From assembly GCF_902497555.1 (NCBI RefSeq), contig NZ_CABVGP010000002.1, forward strand, positions 1,810,501 through 1,874,500: a stretch of 64,000 nucleotides of DNA, written 5' to 3'. This DNA comes from Amycolatopsis camponoti (GTDB lineage: Bacteria; Actinomycetota; Actinomycetes; Mycobacteriales; Pseudonocardiaceae). The position numbers were made by a program, and so were the translations under genes. The notes beneath the pieces were generated by a model. That model saw nothing but the letters and a program-made list of their open reading frames with translations. It was not told the origin of the DNA and did no database searches. Shown here piece after piece: positions 37,342 through 45,824 of the stretch. The stretch's first letter is position 1, and each line of letters begins with the position of its first letter.

Positions 37342-38331
37342 GTGACCCCTACTTTGGCGCAGGACATCCGGGACGCGGCCGCGCTGCTCGCGTCGGCCAC
37401 CGACGTGACGGTGCTCGGCCACGTCCGCCCCGACGCCGACGCGCTGGGCAGCGCCCTCGCCCTCGGCCGGGCGCTGCTCCAGCGCGGTGCGAAGGTCCGC
37501 GTCTCCTTCGGCGAGCCCGACGAGGCGCCGGAGACGCTGCGGTGGCTGGACGAGGACGGGTTGCTCACCCACCCGGACGACCTGCCCGACACCGAGGCGC
37601 TGCTGGTCTGCGTGGACACGCCGGTGCCGAAGCGGCTGGGCCGGCTCGCCGGGCGCGTCGAGCTGGCCGGTGCGGTGCTGGTGATCGACCACCACGCGAC
37701 CAACACGTTCTACGGCGGCTGCAACGTCGTCGACGAGTCCGCCGAAGCCAGCGCGATCCTGGTGTTCCGGATCCTGGACGCGATGGGCGTCGAGCCGGAC
37801 GAGCCGATCGCGCGCGGGATCTACGCGGGGATCGTCACCGACACGAGCGGGTTCCGCCGCGCGAGCCCGGAGACGCACCGGATGGCGGCGCGGCTGCTGG
37901 AGGCGGGCGTCGACGCCGAAGCGGTGGTGCGGCGGATCGTCGACGAGCGGCCGTTCGCGTGGCTGCCGATGCTGTCGTCGGTGCTGCGCGAGGCCGAGCT
38001 GGAGCCGGAAGCCGCGCAGGGGCGGGGATTCGTTCACGCGGTGGTCCGCGTCGACGAGGCCCGGACGGTGCGCGGCGAAGAGGTCGAGTCGGTGATCGAC
38101 GTCGTCCGCTCGGTGCGCGAGGCGGCCGTCGCGGCGGTGCTCAAACAGGACGTGACGAACCCCGCGCAGTGGCAGATCTCGTTGCGCAGCATCGGGATCG
38201 ACGTCTCGGCGGTGGCGGCGGAGTTCGGCGGCGGCGGGCACCGCCAGGCCGCGGGCTGCACGATCGCGGGCACCGCCGAAGAGGTACTGGCCGGGTTGCG
38301 GGAGGCACTGGAGCGGGCGCCGCTGCTGTGA
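37342..38331 (+). CDS. nrnA: Bifunctional oligoribonuclease/pAp phosphatase NrnA (DHH family)
   Basis: 329 residues. DHH domain motifs: HVRPDADALGSALALGRAL (motif I), VCVDTP (II), VIDHHATN (III) and VTDTSGFR (IV); DHHA1 domain with GGGGHRQAAG. NrnA degrades nanoRNAs and dephosphorylates pAp and, in actinobacteria, may hydrolyse cyclic-dinucleotide products. The usual neighbours rbfA and the MATE gene are preserved, but rbfA is separated by a 4.6-kb insertion. GTG 37342 lies 8 bp after TAGCGT (37328-37333), a candidate leaderless promoter. Confidence 0.95.
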   Translation: MTPTLAQDIRDAAALLASATDVTVLGHVRPDADALGSALALGRALLQRGAKVRVSFGEPDEAPETLRWLDEDGLLTHPDDLPDTEALLVCVDTPVPKRLGRLAGRVELAGAVLVIDHHATNTFYGGCNVVDESAEASAILVFRILDAMGVEPDEPIARGIYAGIVTDTSGFRRASPETHRMAARLLEAGVDAEAVVRRIVDERPFAWLPMLSSVLREAELEPEAAQGRGFVHAVVRVDEARTVRGEEVESVIDVVRSVREAAVAAVLKQDVTNPAQWQISLRSIGIDVSAVAAEFGGGGHRQAAGCTIAGTAEEVLAGLREALERAPLL

Positions 38332-38375
38332 GCTTCGCGGCGCTCCCACCGGCCGGAACTGTCGGTGCCGGCGGT

Positions 38376-38381
38376 TAGAGT
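38376..38381 (+). promoter_or_regulatory. -10 box of the leaderless MATE transporter gene
   Basis: TAGAGT is followed by 7 bp and GTG 38389. No ribosome-binding site lies before this GTG or the in-frame GTGs at 38392 and 38398. The spacing matches other leaderless candidates in the window. Confidence 0.55.
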
Positions 38382-38388
38382 CCGGTTC

Positions 38389-39711
38389 GTGGTGAACGTG
38401 GAGGAGACGGAGCGGATCCCGGCGAAGCGCGTGCTCGGCCTGGCCGTGCCCGCGCTGGGGGTGCTGGCGGCCGAGCCGTTGTACGTGCTGGTCGACACCG
38501 CGGTGGTCGGCCACCTGGGCGCGCTGCCGCTGGCCGGGCTCGCGCTCGGCGGCGTCGTGCTGGCCCAGGTGTCGAGCCAGCTGACGTTCCTGTCGTACGG
38601 CACGACGTCGCGCACGGCCCGGCTGCACGGGGCCGGCCGCCGGGCCGACGCGGTCCGCGAGGGCGTGCAGGCGACGTGGCTCGCGGTGTTCGTCGGGCTG
38701 TTCGTGCTGGTCGCCGGGCAGCTGCTGGCCTGGCCGATCGCGCGGGTGCTCTCGGGCAGCGACGAGGTCGCGGCCGCGGCGGTGTCGTGGATCCGGATCG
38801 CGCTGTTCGGGGCGCCGCTGATCCTGGTCACCATGGCCGGCAACGGCTGGATGCGCGGGGTCCAGGATTCCGCGAAGCCGTTGCGGTACGTCCTGGCGGG
38901 CAACGGGATCTCGGCCGTGCTCTGCCCGGTGCTCGTCTACGGGGCCGGGCTGGGGCTGGAGGGTTCGGCGATCGCGAACGTCGTCGCGCAGGTGATCTCG
39001 GCGGCGCTGTTCTTCGCGGCGCTGGTGCGCGAGAAGGTCGGCCTGCGGCCGGACTTCAAGGTGATGCGCGCGCAGCTCGGCCTCGGCCGCGACCTGGTGC
39101 TGCGCAGCCTGGCGTTCCAGGCGTGCTTCGTCTCGGCGGCCGCCGTCGCGGCCCGGACGTCGACCGAGGCGGTGGGCGCGCACCAGGTGGTGCTGCAGCT
39201 GTGGACGTTCCTGGCGCTGGTGCTGGACTCGGTGGCGATCGCGGCGCAGTCCCTGGTGGGGGCGGCGCTGGGCGCGAACGCGGCCCGGCAGGCGCGCGGG
39301 GTCGCGTCGCAGATCACCGGGTACGGGCTGCTGCTGGGGTGCTTCCTGTGCGTGCTGTTCGCGGCGCTGTCGTGGGTGCTGCCGCACGCGTTCACGTCCG
39401 ACCCGGGCGTGCTGGCGGAGATCCCGCACGCGTGGTGGTTCTTCGTGGCGCTACAGCCGATCGCGGGGGTGGTGTTCGCGCTGGACGGCGTCCTGCTGGG
39501 CGCGGGTGACGCGGCATTCCTCCGCAACGCGACCCTCGGCAGCGCGGCGCTGGGTTTCCTGCCCCTGATCTGGGCGTCACTGGGCTTCGGCTGGGGCCTG
39601 ACGGGCATCTGGACCGGCCTGTCCCTCTTCATGGTCCTCCGCCTGGCCTTTGTCCTGGCCCGCTGGCGCTCCGGAAACTGGGCGATAACCGGCGCAGTCC
39701 GCCCGGCTTGA
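38389..39711 (+). CDS. dinF: MATE-family efflux transporter (DinF-like)
   Basis: About 440 residues with twelve predicted transmembrane helices. MATE hallmarks: LGLAVPALGVLAAEPLYVLVDTAVVGHLGALPLAGLALGG at the N-terminus and a second repeat starting near residue 240 (LRSLAFQACFVSAAAVAART, LDSVAIAAQSLVGAALG). DinF-type transporters export cationic or oxidised compounds. The gene normally follows nrnA in actinobacteria, as here. Start GTG 38389 follows the -10 box TAGAGT; 38392 is a close alternative. Array B begins 12 bp after the stop. Confidence 0.93.
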   Translation: MVNVEETERIPAKRVLGLAVPALGVLAAEPLYVLVDTAVVGHLGALPLAGLALGGVVLAQVSSQLTFLSYGTTSRTARLHGAGRRADAVREGVQATWLAVFVGLFVLVAGQLLAWPIARVLSGSDEVAAAAVSWIRIALFGAPLILVTMAGNGWMRGVQDSAKPLRYVLAGNGISAVLCPVLVYGAGLGLEGSAIANVVAQVISAALFFAALVREKVGLRPDFKVMRAQLGLGRDLVLRSLAFQACFVSAAAVAARTSTEAVGAHQVVLQLWTFLALVLDSVAIAAQSLVGAALGANAARQARGVASQITGYGLLLGCFLCVLFAALSWVLPHAFTSDPGVLAEIPHAWWFFVALQPIAGVVFALDGVLLGAGDAAFLRNATLGSAALGFLPLIWASLGFGWGLTGIWTGLSLFMVLRLAFVLARWRSGNWAITGAVRPA

Positions 39712-39723
39712 CCGTGCGCCGCG

Positions 39724-39868
39724 GGGCATCAAGCGTGATCAGGCGGGCATCGCGTGTGTCTGGAGGGGCATCACCCGTGATTGGGAGGGCATCGACGTGA
39801 TGCCCCTCTGATCACACGTGATGCCCCTTCAATCACACGTGATGCCTCTCTGATCACGCGAGAAGCCC
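39724..39868. repeat. Intergenic array B: four direct and four inverted 21-bp units
   Basis: GGGCATC occurs at 39724, 39745, 39766 and 39787, exactly 21 bp apart. The inverse GATGCCC occurs at 39799, 39820, 39841 (GATGCCT) and 39862 (GAAGCCC), again exactly 21 bp apart. The two blocks meet in GGGCATC-gacgt-GATGCCC. Each unit is an 8-bp word GGGCATC plus A or G, a core (AGCGTG, CGTGTG, CCCGTG, CGCGTG) and a 7-bp tail (TCTGGAG, ATCAGAG, ATTGGGA). The array fills the whole 159-bp gap between the convergent MATE and SDR genes, abutting the SDR stop. Core and tail are shared with array A but the word is different. Confidence 0.92.
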
Positions 39869-39870
39869 GT

Positions 39871-40683
39871 TTACGCTCGGGCTCGGCGGGCGTGGCGGAC
39901 CCGGCGGTCCACCATCCGGCGCAGGAACGGCGCGGCCAGCGGGCCCAACGCCGCGAGCAGGGCCACCGACCGGTCCGGGTACACCGCGTACCGCTCCCGC
40001 TCCACCGCCCGGACGATCGACGACGCCACGGCCTCGGCCGCCATCGGGCGGATCGTCCCGCTGATCGCCGCCGTCTCGGCCGGCTTCCAGCGGTTCTCCT
40101 CGGCCAGCTGCGGCGTGTCGACGTCCGGCGGGTACACGCACGCGACGTGCACCCCGGCCGGGTTCAGCTCGTCGCGCAGGGCCTCCATCAGCCCCCGCAC
40201 CGCGAACTTCGCCGGCGCGTACGCCGTGTACCCGTAGATCCCCAGCACCGCGGCCGCCGACGAGATCGCCACGATCGACCCGGTCCGCCGCCGGACCATC
40301 GACGGCGCCACCGCCCGGACCGCGTGCAGCGTCCCGAAGTAGTCGACCTCCACCATCCGCCGGAAGACCTCGTCGTCCAGCTCCAGGAACTCGCCCGGAC
40401 GCGCCTGGCCCGCGCACGTCACCAGCACGTCGCACGGCCCCGCCGCCTCGACGAGCGACGAGAAGGCCGCGGTCACGTCCTCCTGCACCGAGACGTCGGC
40501 GACGGCGGTCCGCACCGAGGCACCGCGTGACTTCAGCGACACCGCGGCCTTCCGCAGCCGCGACTCGTCCCGCGCCACCAGCGACACGGTCGCGCCACGC
40601 GAAGCCAGCGCCGCCGCCGTCGCCAGCCCGATCCCGCTGGACCCGCCGGTGATCACCGCGTGCGCCCCGTGCAGGCCGGTCAC
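39871..40683 (-). CDS. Short-chain dehydrogenase/reductase
   Basis: 270 residues of the classical SDR fold: GGSSGIGLATAAALASRG (NADP-binding TGxxxGIG type), VLVTCAGQARPGEF (NAG-like motif as CAG), active-site Ser in AISSAAAVLGIYG and YTAYAPAKFA (Y and K of YxxxK). The C-terminal region (YPPDVDTPQLAEENRWKP) resembles 3-ketodihydrosphinganine reductase-like SDRs. Substrate unknown. GTG 40683. It is divergent from an MFS gene with a 165-bp spacer, and convergent with the MATE gene across array B. Confidence 0.93.
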   Translation of the reverse strand: MTGLHGAHAVITGGSSGIGLATAAALASRGATVSLVARDESRLRKAAVSLKSRGASVRTAVADVSVQEDVTAAFSSLVEAAGPCDVLVTCAGQARPGEFLELDDEVFRRMVEVDYFGTLHAVRAVAPSMVRRRTGSIVAISSAAAVLGIYGYTAYAPAKFAVRGLMEALRDELNPAGVHVACVYPPDVDTPQLAEENRWKPAETAAISGTIRPMAAEAVASSIVRAVERERYAVYPDRSVALLAALGPLAAPFLRRMVDRRVRHARRARA

Positions 40684-40709
40684 GAAACCACCCCCGAACG
40701 CGAATGAGA

Positions 40710-40732
40710 TTCACATACAACCATGTGGTGAA
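40710..40732. promoter_or_regulatory. Dyads in the SDR/MFS divergent promoter region
   Basis: TTCAC (40710-40714)/GTGAA (40728-40732) and CACAT (40712-40716)/ATGTG (40723-40727) are overlapping inverted repeats in an AT-richer stretch between the divergent SDR and MFS genes. They may form a regulator site. The rest of the 165-bp spacer (40684-40848) holds GGAGG before the MFS start and nothing else evident. Confidence 0.35.
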
Positions 40733-40848
40733 CGCCACCGGGATAACAGCTATGTTTCGTCGTTGCTTAGGCGCTACAAGTAGTAGGGACGGCAGCGCAG
40801 GCGTCCGCACGAACAGCACGCCGAACAGCCGAATCCCTGGAGGTCCCT

Positions 40849-42174
40849 GTGCCGCCCGCCACCGGCCGCGCCACCGCCCGGTCCTGGCTCATCTGGCTCG
40901 CCGCCGTCACCGTCTACCTCCTCGCGGTCTTCCACCGCACCTCCTTCGGCGTCGCCGGGCTGCAGGCGGCCGAGCGCTTCGGCGTCGGCTCGGCCGCGCT
41001 CGGGACGTTCACCGTGCTGCAGGTCGGCGTGTACGCCGCGATGCAGATCCCGACCGGCGTCCTGGTCGACCGCTACGGCCCCCGCCGCGTCCTCACCGTC
41101 GCGGTGCTGGTCCTCGGCGCCGGCCAGCTCCTCCTCGGCGTCGCCCACTCCTACGGCCTCGGCCTAGTCGCCCGCGGCGTGCTCGGCCTCGGCGACGCGC
41201 TCACCTTCGTCAGCGTGCTGCGACTGGTCGCCGCCCACTTCCCGGGCCGCCAGTACGCGCTGCTGACGTCGTTCACCGCGGCCGTCGGCTACATCGGCAA
41301 CCTCGCCGCCACCGTCCCGCTCTCGCTGGTGCTCGACAGCGCCGGCTGGACCCCGACCTTCCTCGCGGTCGGCGCGATCACCGTCCTGTACACCGTGGTC
41401 GTGACGCTCCGGGTCCGCGACGTCCCGGCCGGCGTCACCCAGCCCGCGCGCGAAGCCGTCCGCCCGCGCCAGCTCGCCCACCAGGTCGCCGAGGCGTGGC
41501 GGACGCCGGGGACGCGCCTGGGCTTCTGGGTCCACTTCAGCACGATGTTCGCCCCCAACGCCCTGACGCTGCTGTGGGGCGTGCCCTGGCTGGTGCAGGG
41601 CCAGGGTCAGTCGATGGCCACCGCGAGCGCGCTGCTCACCGTGTTCGTCTTCGGTTCGATGGCCGGCGGGCCGCTGCTCGGCGGCGTGATCGGCCGGCGC
41701 CCGTCGCTGCGGATGCCGCTGGTCGGCGGGTACATCGGCGGGGCCGTGCTGATCTGGGCGGTGCTGCTGAGCTGGCCCGGGCAGGTGCCGGTCGGGCTGC
41801 TGGTGCCCGCGTTCGCCTTCCTCGCCCTCGGCGGCCCGGCGTCGATGATCGGCTTCGCGCTCGCCCGCGACTACAACCCGCTCAGCCGGGTCGGCACGGC
41901 GACCGGCGTGGTCAACGTCGGCGGTTTCGTGGCGACGACCATCGCCGCGCTGCTCGTCGGCGTGCTCCTGCAGTGGACCGGCGGGAGCTTCCGGATCTCG
42001 CTGCTGGCGATCGTCGCGATCCTGGCGCTGGGCACCTCCCGGATGCTCGTGTGGTGGCGCCGGACGCGCGCCCACCTGTTCCTCGCCGAAGCCCGCGGCG
42101 AGGAACTGCCGGTGCGCATCACCCGCCGCCGCTGGGACGCCGCCTTGCCCGAGACGCCGATCGTGGCCGCCTGA
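40849..42174 (+). CDS. MFS transporter
   Basis: 441 residues with twelve predicted helices. MFS features: FHRTSFGVAGLQAAERFGVGSAALGTF in the first helices, loop 2-3 motif GVLVDRYGPRRVL (GxLaDrxGxkxxl), RGVLGLGDALTFVSVLRLVAAHFP, and a hydrophilic centre near residue 200. A C-terminal cytoplasmic tail follows. The substrate cannot be read. GTG 40849 has GGAGG 5 bp upstream. Its last 56 bp overlap antisense to the end of the GNAT gene. Confidence 0.93.
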   Translation: MPPATGRATARSWLIWLAAVTVYLLAVFHRTSFGVAGLQAAERFGVGSAALGTFTVLQVGVYAAMQIPTGVLVDRYGPRRVLTVAVLVLGAGQLLLGVAHSYGLGLVARGVLGLGDALTFVSVLRLVAAHFPGRQYALLTSFTAAVGYIGNLAATVPLSLVLDSAGWTPTFLAVGAITVLYTVVVTLRVRDVPAGVTQPAREAVRPRQLAHQVAEAWRTPGTRLGFWVHFSTMFAPNALTLLWGVPWLVQGQGQSMATASALLTVFVFGSMAGGPLLGGVIGRRPSLRMPLVGGYIGGAVLIWAVLLSWPGQVPVGLLVPAFAFLALGGPASMIGFALARDYNPLSRVGTATGVVNVGGFVATTIAALLVGVLLQWTGGSFRISLLAIVAILALGTSRMLVWWRRTRAHLFLAEARGEELPVRITRRRWDAALPETPIVAA

Positions 42175-42628
42175 CCAGCGCTTGCAGGAGGTGCGGGGCC
42201 ACGGCGAACCCGCGCCGCTCGTAGGCCGGCACGGCCCGCGGCGACGAGTGCACGGTGACCCGCTCCAGCCCGAGTTCCCCGGCCAGCCGCAGGACGGCCT
42301 CGATCAGCCGGCCGCCGAGGCCGCCGTCGCGGGCTTCCGGCACGACGTACACGCATTGCACGTCGCCGGCGGCCCGCGCGAACGCCGCGGGGGTCGGCAC
42401 GCGCGGGGTGATCACCAGGAAGGCCATCCCGAGCACGGTTTCCCCGCGCACCAGGACGAGGCAGCGGTGCGTCGCCGCGTTTTCGGCCGCCCACGCGGCG
42501 AACTCGCGCACGAACACCGCCCGTCGCTCGTCGGGCAGGCCGTCCCGCTCGGCCACCCAGCGCCACCGGAGCCCGGCGACGGCTTCGAGCTCGGCGGGCC
42601 GGGCGGCCCGGACTTCGATCTCCGTCAC
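42119..42628 (-). CDS. GNAT-family N-acetyltransferase
   Basis: 169 residues: IEVRAARPAELEAVAGLRWRWVAERDGLP, then VYVVPEARDGGLGGRLIEAVLRLAGELGLERVTVHSSPRAVPAYERRGF. The GGLGGRLI loop is the acetyl-CoA pyrophosphate-binding motif A. Substrate unknown. The GTG at 42628 begins the conserved first strand; the ribosome-binding site is poor. The C-terminal tail (RPRSASRARRRPSGGG) lies within the 56-bp antisense overlap with the MFS gene and looks like read-through sequence. Divergent from truB, 66 bp away. Confidence 0.85.
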   Translation of the reverse strand: MTEIEVRAARPAELEAVAGLRWRWVAERDGLPDERRAVFVREFAAWAAENAATHRCLVLVRGETVLGMAFLVITPRVPTPAAFARAAGDVQCVYVVPEARDGGLGGRLIEAVLRLAGELGLERVTVHSSPRAVPAYERRGFAVAPHLLQALVRRPRSASRARRRPSGGG

Positions 42629-42681
42629 GCCCCCATGGTGGCCCGGCCGAGCGGCCTGATCGAACCACGACCGGCGGCCGC

Positions 42682-42687
42682 TAGGGT
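42682..42687 (+). promoter_or_regulatory. -10 box of leaderless truB
   Basis: TAGGGT followed by 7 bp and the GTG start of truB at 42695. No ribosome-binding site precedes the GTG. Same geometry as the other leaderless candidates. Confidence 0.55.
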
Positions 42688-42694
42688 TTGCCGC

Positions 42695-43600
42695 GTGTCG
42701 AGCCCCAAACCGCCCCGCCGTCCCGCCCCGCCGCCCGGTCTCGTGATCGTCGACAAGCCCGCCGGCATGACGTCGCACGACGTCGTCGCCCGCGCCCGCC
42801 GCATCATGGGCACCCGCAAGGTCGGGCACGCCGGCACGCTCGACCCGATGGCGACCGGCGTGCTGGTGCTCGGCATCGAGCGCGCCACCAAGCTGCTCGG
42901 CCACCTGGCGCTGGACCGCAAGACCTACCTGGCCACGCTCAGCCTCGGCAGCAGCACGACGACCGACGACGCCGAGGGCGAGATCCTCGGCACGGCCGAA
43001 ACGAAGGACGTCACCGACGACGCCATCGCGAACGGCGTCGAGAAGCTGACCGGCGCCATCCAGCAGGTGCCCAGCGCGGTGAGCGCGGTCAAGATCGACG
43101 GCAAGCGCGCGTACGCCCGCGTCCGCGCCGGCGAGGACGTCGTCCTCCCGCCGCGCCCGGTCACCGTCTACCGCTTCGACGTCCTCGGCGTCCGCCACGA
43201 GGAGGACCACGTCGAGGTCGACGCCGTCGTCGAGTGCTCGTCGGGCACCTACGTCCGCGCGCTGGCCCGCGACCTCGGCGCGGACCTCGGCGTCGGCGGC
43301 CACCTGAAGGCGCTGAGGCGCACCACGGTCGGCCCCTTCACCCTGGCGAAGGCGAAGACCCTCGACCGGCTCGAAGAGACGCCCGAGCTGAGCCTGGACC
43401 TCGACGCCGCGGTCGCCGCCGCCTTCCCGCGCCGCGATCTGGACGCGGCGTCGGCGAAGGCGGTCCGCCACGGCCAGCGCATCCCGGCCGTCGGCGTCGA
43501 GGGCACCTACGGGCTCTTCGGGCCCGACGGCCGGGTGCTCGCCCTGGCCGCCGACGAAGAAGGCGTGTCCCGGGCAGTGGTCGTGTTGCTGCCCGCCTAG
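42695..43600 (+). CDS. truB: tRNA pseudouridine(55) synthase TruB
   Basis: 301 residues. Catalytic motif HAGTLDPMATGVLVLG with D50, preceded by VIVDKPAGMTSHDVV; later IQQVPSAVSAVKIDGKRAYARVRAGE and SSGTYVRALARDLG. TruB makes pseudouridine 55 in the T-loop of tRNAs. A C-terminal extension with a strand pair (GTYGLFGPDGRVLALA) corresponds to the actinobacterial TruB C-terminal domain. GTG 42695 is predicted leaderless. ribF follows after 28 bp. Confidence 0.97.
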   Translation: MSSPKPPRRPAPPPGLVIVDKPAGMTSHDVVARARRIMGTRKVGHAGTLDPMATGVLVLGIERATKLLGHLALDRKTYLATLSLGSSTTTDDAEGEILGTAETKDVTDDAIANGVEKLTGAIQQVPSAVSAVKIDGKRAYARVRAGEDVVLPPRPVTVYRFDVLGVRHEEDHVEVDAVVECSSGTYVRALARDLGADLGVGGHLKALRRTTVGPFTLAKAKTLDRLEETPELSLDLDAAVAAAFPRRDLDAASAKAVRHGQRIPAVGVEGTYGLFGPDGRVLALAADEEGVSRAVVVLLPA

Positions 43601-43628
43601 GGTGGCGGGTGAGAGACGGGAGTTCGAC

Positions 43629-44612
43629 GTGCTGCGGTGGCGTGGGCTGGGGGATCTCCCCGGCGGCTGGGGCCGGTGCGTGGTCACCATCGGCGTGTTC
43701 GACGGTGTCCACCGCGGGCACCAGGAGCTGGTCGGCCGGACCGTGGCCGCGGCGGCCGAACGCGGGCTGCCGAGCGTCATGCTGACGTTCGACCCGCACC
43801 CGTCGGAGGTGCTGCGCCCCGGGAGCCACCCCGCGCAGCTGACCACGTTGCGGCGCAAGGCGGAGATCGTCGAAGGCCTCGGCATCGACGTCTTCTGCGT
43901 GCTGCCCTTCACCCTGGAGCTGTCCCGGCTGCAGCCGGAGGAGTTCGTGCACGAGGTGCTCGTCGACCGGCTGCACGCGGCCGCGGTGATCGTCGGCGAC
44001 AACTTCACCTTCGGCGCCAAGGCCGCGGGCGACGTCGCGCTGCTGCGCACCCTCGGCCGCCGGTTCGGTTTCGCCGCGTACGGCGCCGAACTGCAGGGCA
44101 AAGAACTGTCCGAAGAGGACCAGTCGGCGATCACGTTCTCGAGCACCTACGTCCGGTCGTGCATCGACGCGGGCGACGTCGTCGCCGCGGCCGAGGCGCT
44201 GGGCCGCCCGCACCGCCTGGAGGGCATCGTCGTCCGCGGTGACGGCCGGGGCCACGAGCTCGGCTACCCGACGGCGAACCTGTCGACGCCGCGCTTCGCC
44301 GCCGTTCCCGCCGACGGTGTCTACAGCGCCTGGTTCACCCGCTCGGCCGACCCCTCGCGCCGGTTGCGCGCCGCCGTCTCGGTGGGCACGAACCCGACGT
44401 TCTCGGGGCGCGAGCGGACCGTCGAGGCGTTCGTCCTCGACGTCGACGAGGACTTCTACGGCCAGCACGTGGCGATCGACTTCGTGACGCGGCTGCGCGA
44501 CCAGGTCCGGTTCGCCGACTCGGCCGGGCTGGTCACCCAGATCGACGACGACGTGATCGAGACGAGAAAGGCACTGGAGCTGCCCTCGGACGCCCCGACC
44601 GGGGGCGAATAG
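43629..44612 (+). CDS. ribF: Bifunctional riboflavin kinase/FAD synthetase
   Basis: 327 residues. FAD synthetase domain: TIGVFDGVHRGHQELVGRT, MLTFDPHPSEVL, then SSTYVRSCIDAGDV; riboflavin kinase domain from about 190: RGHELGYPTANLSTP, DGVYSAWF, SVGTNPTFSGRERTVEAFVLD, and DFYGQHVAIDFVTRLRDQVRF. It makes FMN and FAD. GTG 43629 is chosen because GGGAG lies 6 bp upstream and the protein then starts like other actinobacterial RibF; a GTG at 43602 lies upstream. Confidence 0.97.
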   Translation: MLRWRGLGDLPGGWGRCVVTIGVFDGVHRGHQELVGRTVAAAAERGLPSVMLTFDPHPSEVLRPGSHPAQLTTLRRKAEIVEGLGIDVFCVLPFTLELSRLQPEEFVHEVLVDRLHAAAVIVGDNFTFGAKAAGDVALLRTLGRRFGFAAYGAELQGKELSEEDQSAITFSSTYVRSCIDAGDVVAAAEALGRPHRLEGIVVRGDGRGHELGYPTANLSTPRFAAVPADGVYSAWFTRSADPSRRLRAAVSVGTNPTFSGRERTVEAFVLDVDEDFYGQHVAIDFVTRLRDQVRFADSAGLVTQIDDDVIETRKALELPSDAPTGGE

Positions 44613-44707
44613 GGCGGTTTCGCGTTCACGCGCGTGACAGCGGTGGCAAGATGCTCACGGACGGTGTGCGCAGGTAGCGGGCCGAGTGGTTTAGGGGAGC
44701 GGAACTG

Positions 44708-45181
44708 GTGGAGGACCACAAGATCGTCCAGCGGAACATCGCGCTGCAGCGAGAGTGGTACGGCGAACCTCTGGGCGATCGGGTCCGCCGGCTCGTCGTG
44801 GCGTTCGACGTTTCGCAGGCGTTCCTGGCCGAGGTCCTCGGGATCAGCGCCCCCATGCTCAGCCAGGTGATGAGCGGGCGGCGGGCGAAGATCGGCAACC
44901 CGGTCGTGCTGGCCAGGATGATCATGCTCGAGCGCAAGATCCTGGTGCCCGAGGTCGCCGCGGGCAACCGCGACGCGATGCTGGCCGCGATGGAGGACGT
45001 CCGCGACTCCCGGCCCACCGTCGGCCGCGACAACATCCCGGTGGTCAACGAAGACCAGAAGGTCCTCACCTACCTGCGCGACCTGGCCGAGGACGAGGAC
45101 CTGAGCGAGGCCGCCAAACGGCTCGACGACGAGTTCCCGGCCATCGCCGACCTGCTGCGTCGGGCGGGCCACGGCGCCTGA
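44708..45181 (+). CDS. Helix-turn-helix DNA-binding protein
   Basis: 157 residues. An HTH lies at about residues 25-60 (RRLVVAFDVSQAFLAEVLGISAPMLSQVMSGRRAKIGNPVV), like XRE-type proteins but with an N-terminal arm and an acidic C-terminal half (about 85-157; EDQKVLTYLRDLAEDEDLSEAAKRLDDEFPAIADLLRRAG) that looks like a helical oligomerisation domain. GGGGAG is 8 bp before GTG 44708. It overlaps the thpR start as TGATG. Placed between ribF and rpsO in the conserved cluster; target unknown. Confidence 0.87.
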   Translation: MEDHKIVQRNIALQREWYGEPLGDRVRRLVVAFDVSQAFLAEVLGISAPMLSQVMSGRRAKIGNPVVLARMIMLERKILVPEVAAGNRDAMLAAMEDVRDSRPTVGRDNIPVVNEDQKVLTYLRDLAEDEDLSEAAKRLDDEFPAIADLLRRAGHGA

Positions 45182-45681
45182 TGCCGGCCCTGTTCAGCGC
45201 GCTCGTCCCGCCGGACGACGTCGTCGAAGCCGTCGCCGAAGCGCTCGGTGACCCCGGGGAGGGCCTGCGCTGGGAGCCGCCGGAGCGCTGGCACGTCACC
45301 CTCGCCTACTACGGGCCGGACGACGTGGGCACCCGCGCCGCCTGGCTGGCGGAGCGGCTGGCCGGGCGGCCCGCCGTCGACGTGCGGCTGGAAAAGGCCG
45401 CGACGTTCCCCGGGGTGCTGTGGTTGACTGTTGCCGGCCCGGACCTGACGCCGCTCGCGCTCGCCGCGGGGGCCGGTGCCGAGGCGAGGCCGTACGTGCC
45501 CCACCTCACGCTGGCGCGGTTCCCCCGGGAAGAACCGGGGCTCGCCGGGCGTTGGGAAGAAGGTCTGTCGACTTTCACCAGCCGGAGCTGGAAAGCCACC
45601 GAAGCGGTGCTGATGACCAGCGAGCGCGAACCGGGCGGAACCCGCTACCGGGTCGCCCGCGCGTTCGGGCTCTCCGGCTGA
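45181..45681 (+). CDS. thpR: RNA 2',3'-cyclic phosphodiesterase (2H phosphoesterase)
   Basis: 166 residues with the two HxTx motifs of the 2H superfamily: WHVTLAYYG and PHLTLARFP. N-terminal LFSALVPPDDVVEAV matches the ThpR/LigT family start. These enzymes open 2',3'-cyclic phosphates on RNA, as in tRNA processing. The ATG overlaps the HTH gene stop (TGATG), so the two are translationally coupled. Confidence 0.93.
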   Translation: MPALFSALVPPDDVVEAVAEALGDPGEGLRWEPPERWHVTLAYYGPDDVGTRAAWLAERLAGRPAVDVRLEKAATFPGVLWLTVAGPDLTPLALAAGAGAEARPYVPHLTLARFPREEPGLAGRWEEGLSTFTSRSWKATEAVLMTSEREPGGTRYRVARAFGLSG

Positions 45682-45824
45682 AGGCCCTGCTCAGAAGGCC
45701 TGCCGGGGTGACTGGTAACCTCACGAGCGGGTCCGGCTGCAGTCCGTGGCGGCCGTGACCGACTTCCCGGCGTGCATCCGCGTCCGGGGCCGCACGGCAC
45801 TGATTATTTCGAGGAGCAACACAA

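Noticed and set aside
41164..42075. Long minus-strand frame across the MFS gene
   Set aside because: Antisense shadow of a clear twelve-helix transporter; composition rich in Arg, His and Gln without motifs.
45682..45824. S15 autoregulatory pseudoknot in the rpsO leader
   Set aside because: A short leader with a possible hairpin is present, but I could not identify a convincing mimic of the S15-binding rRNA site by eye.
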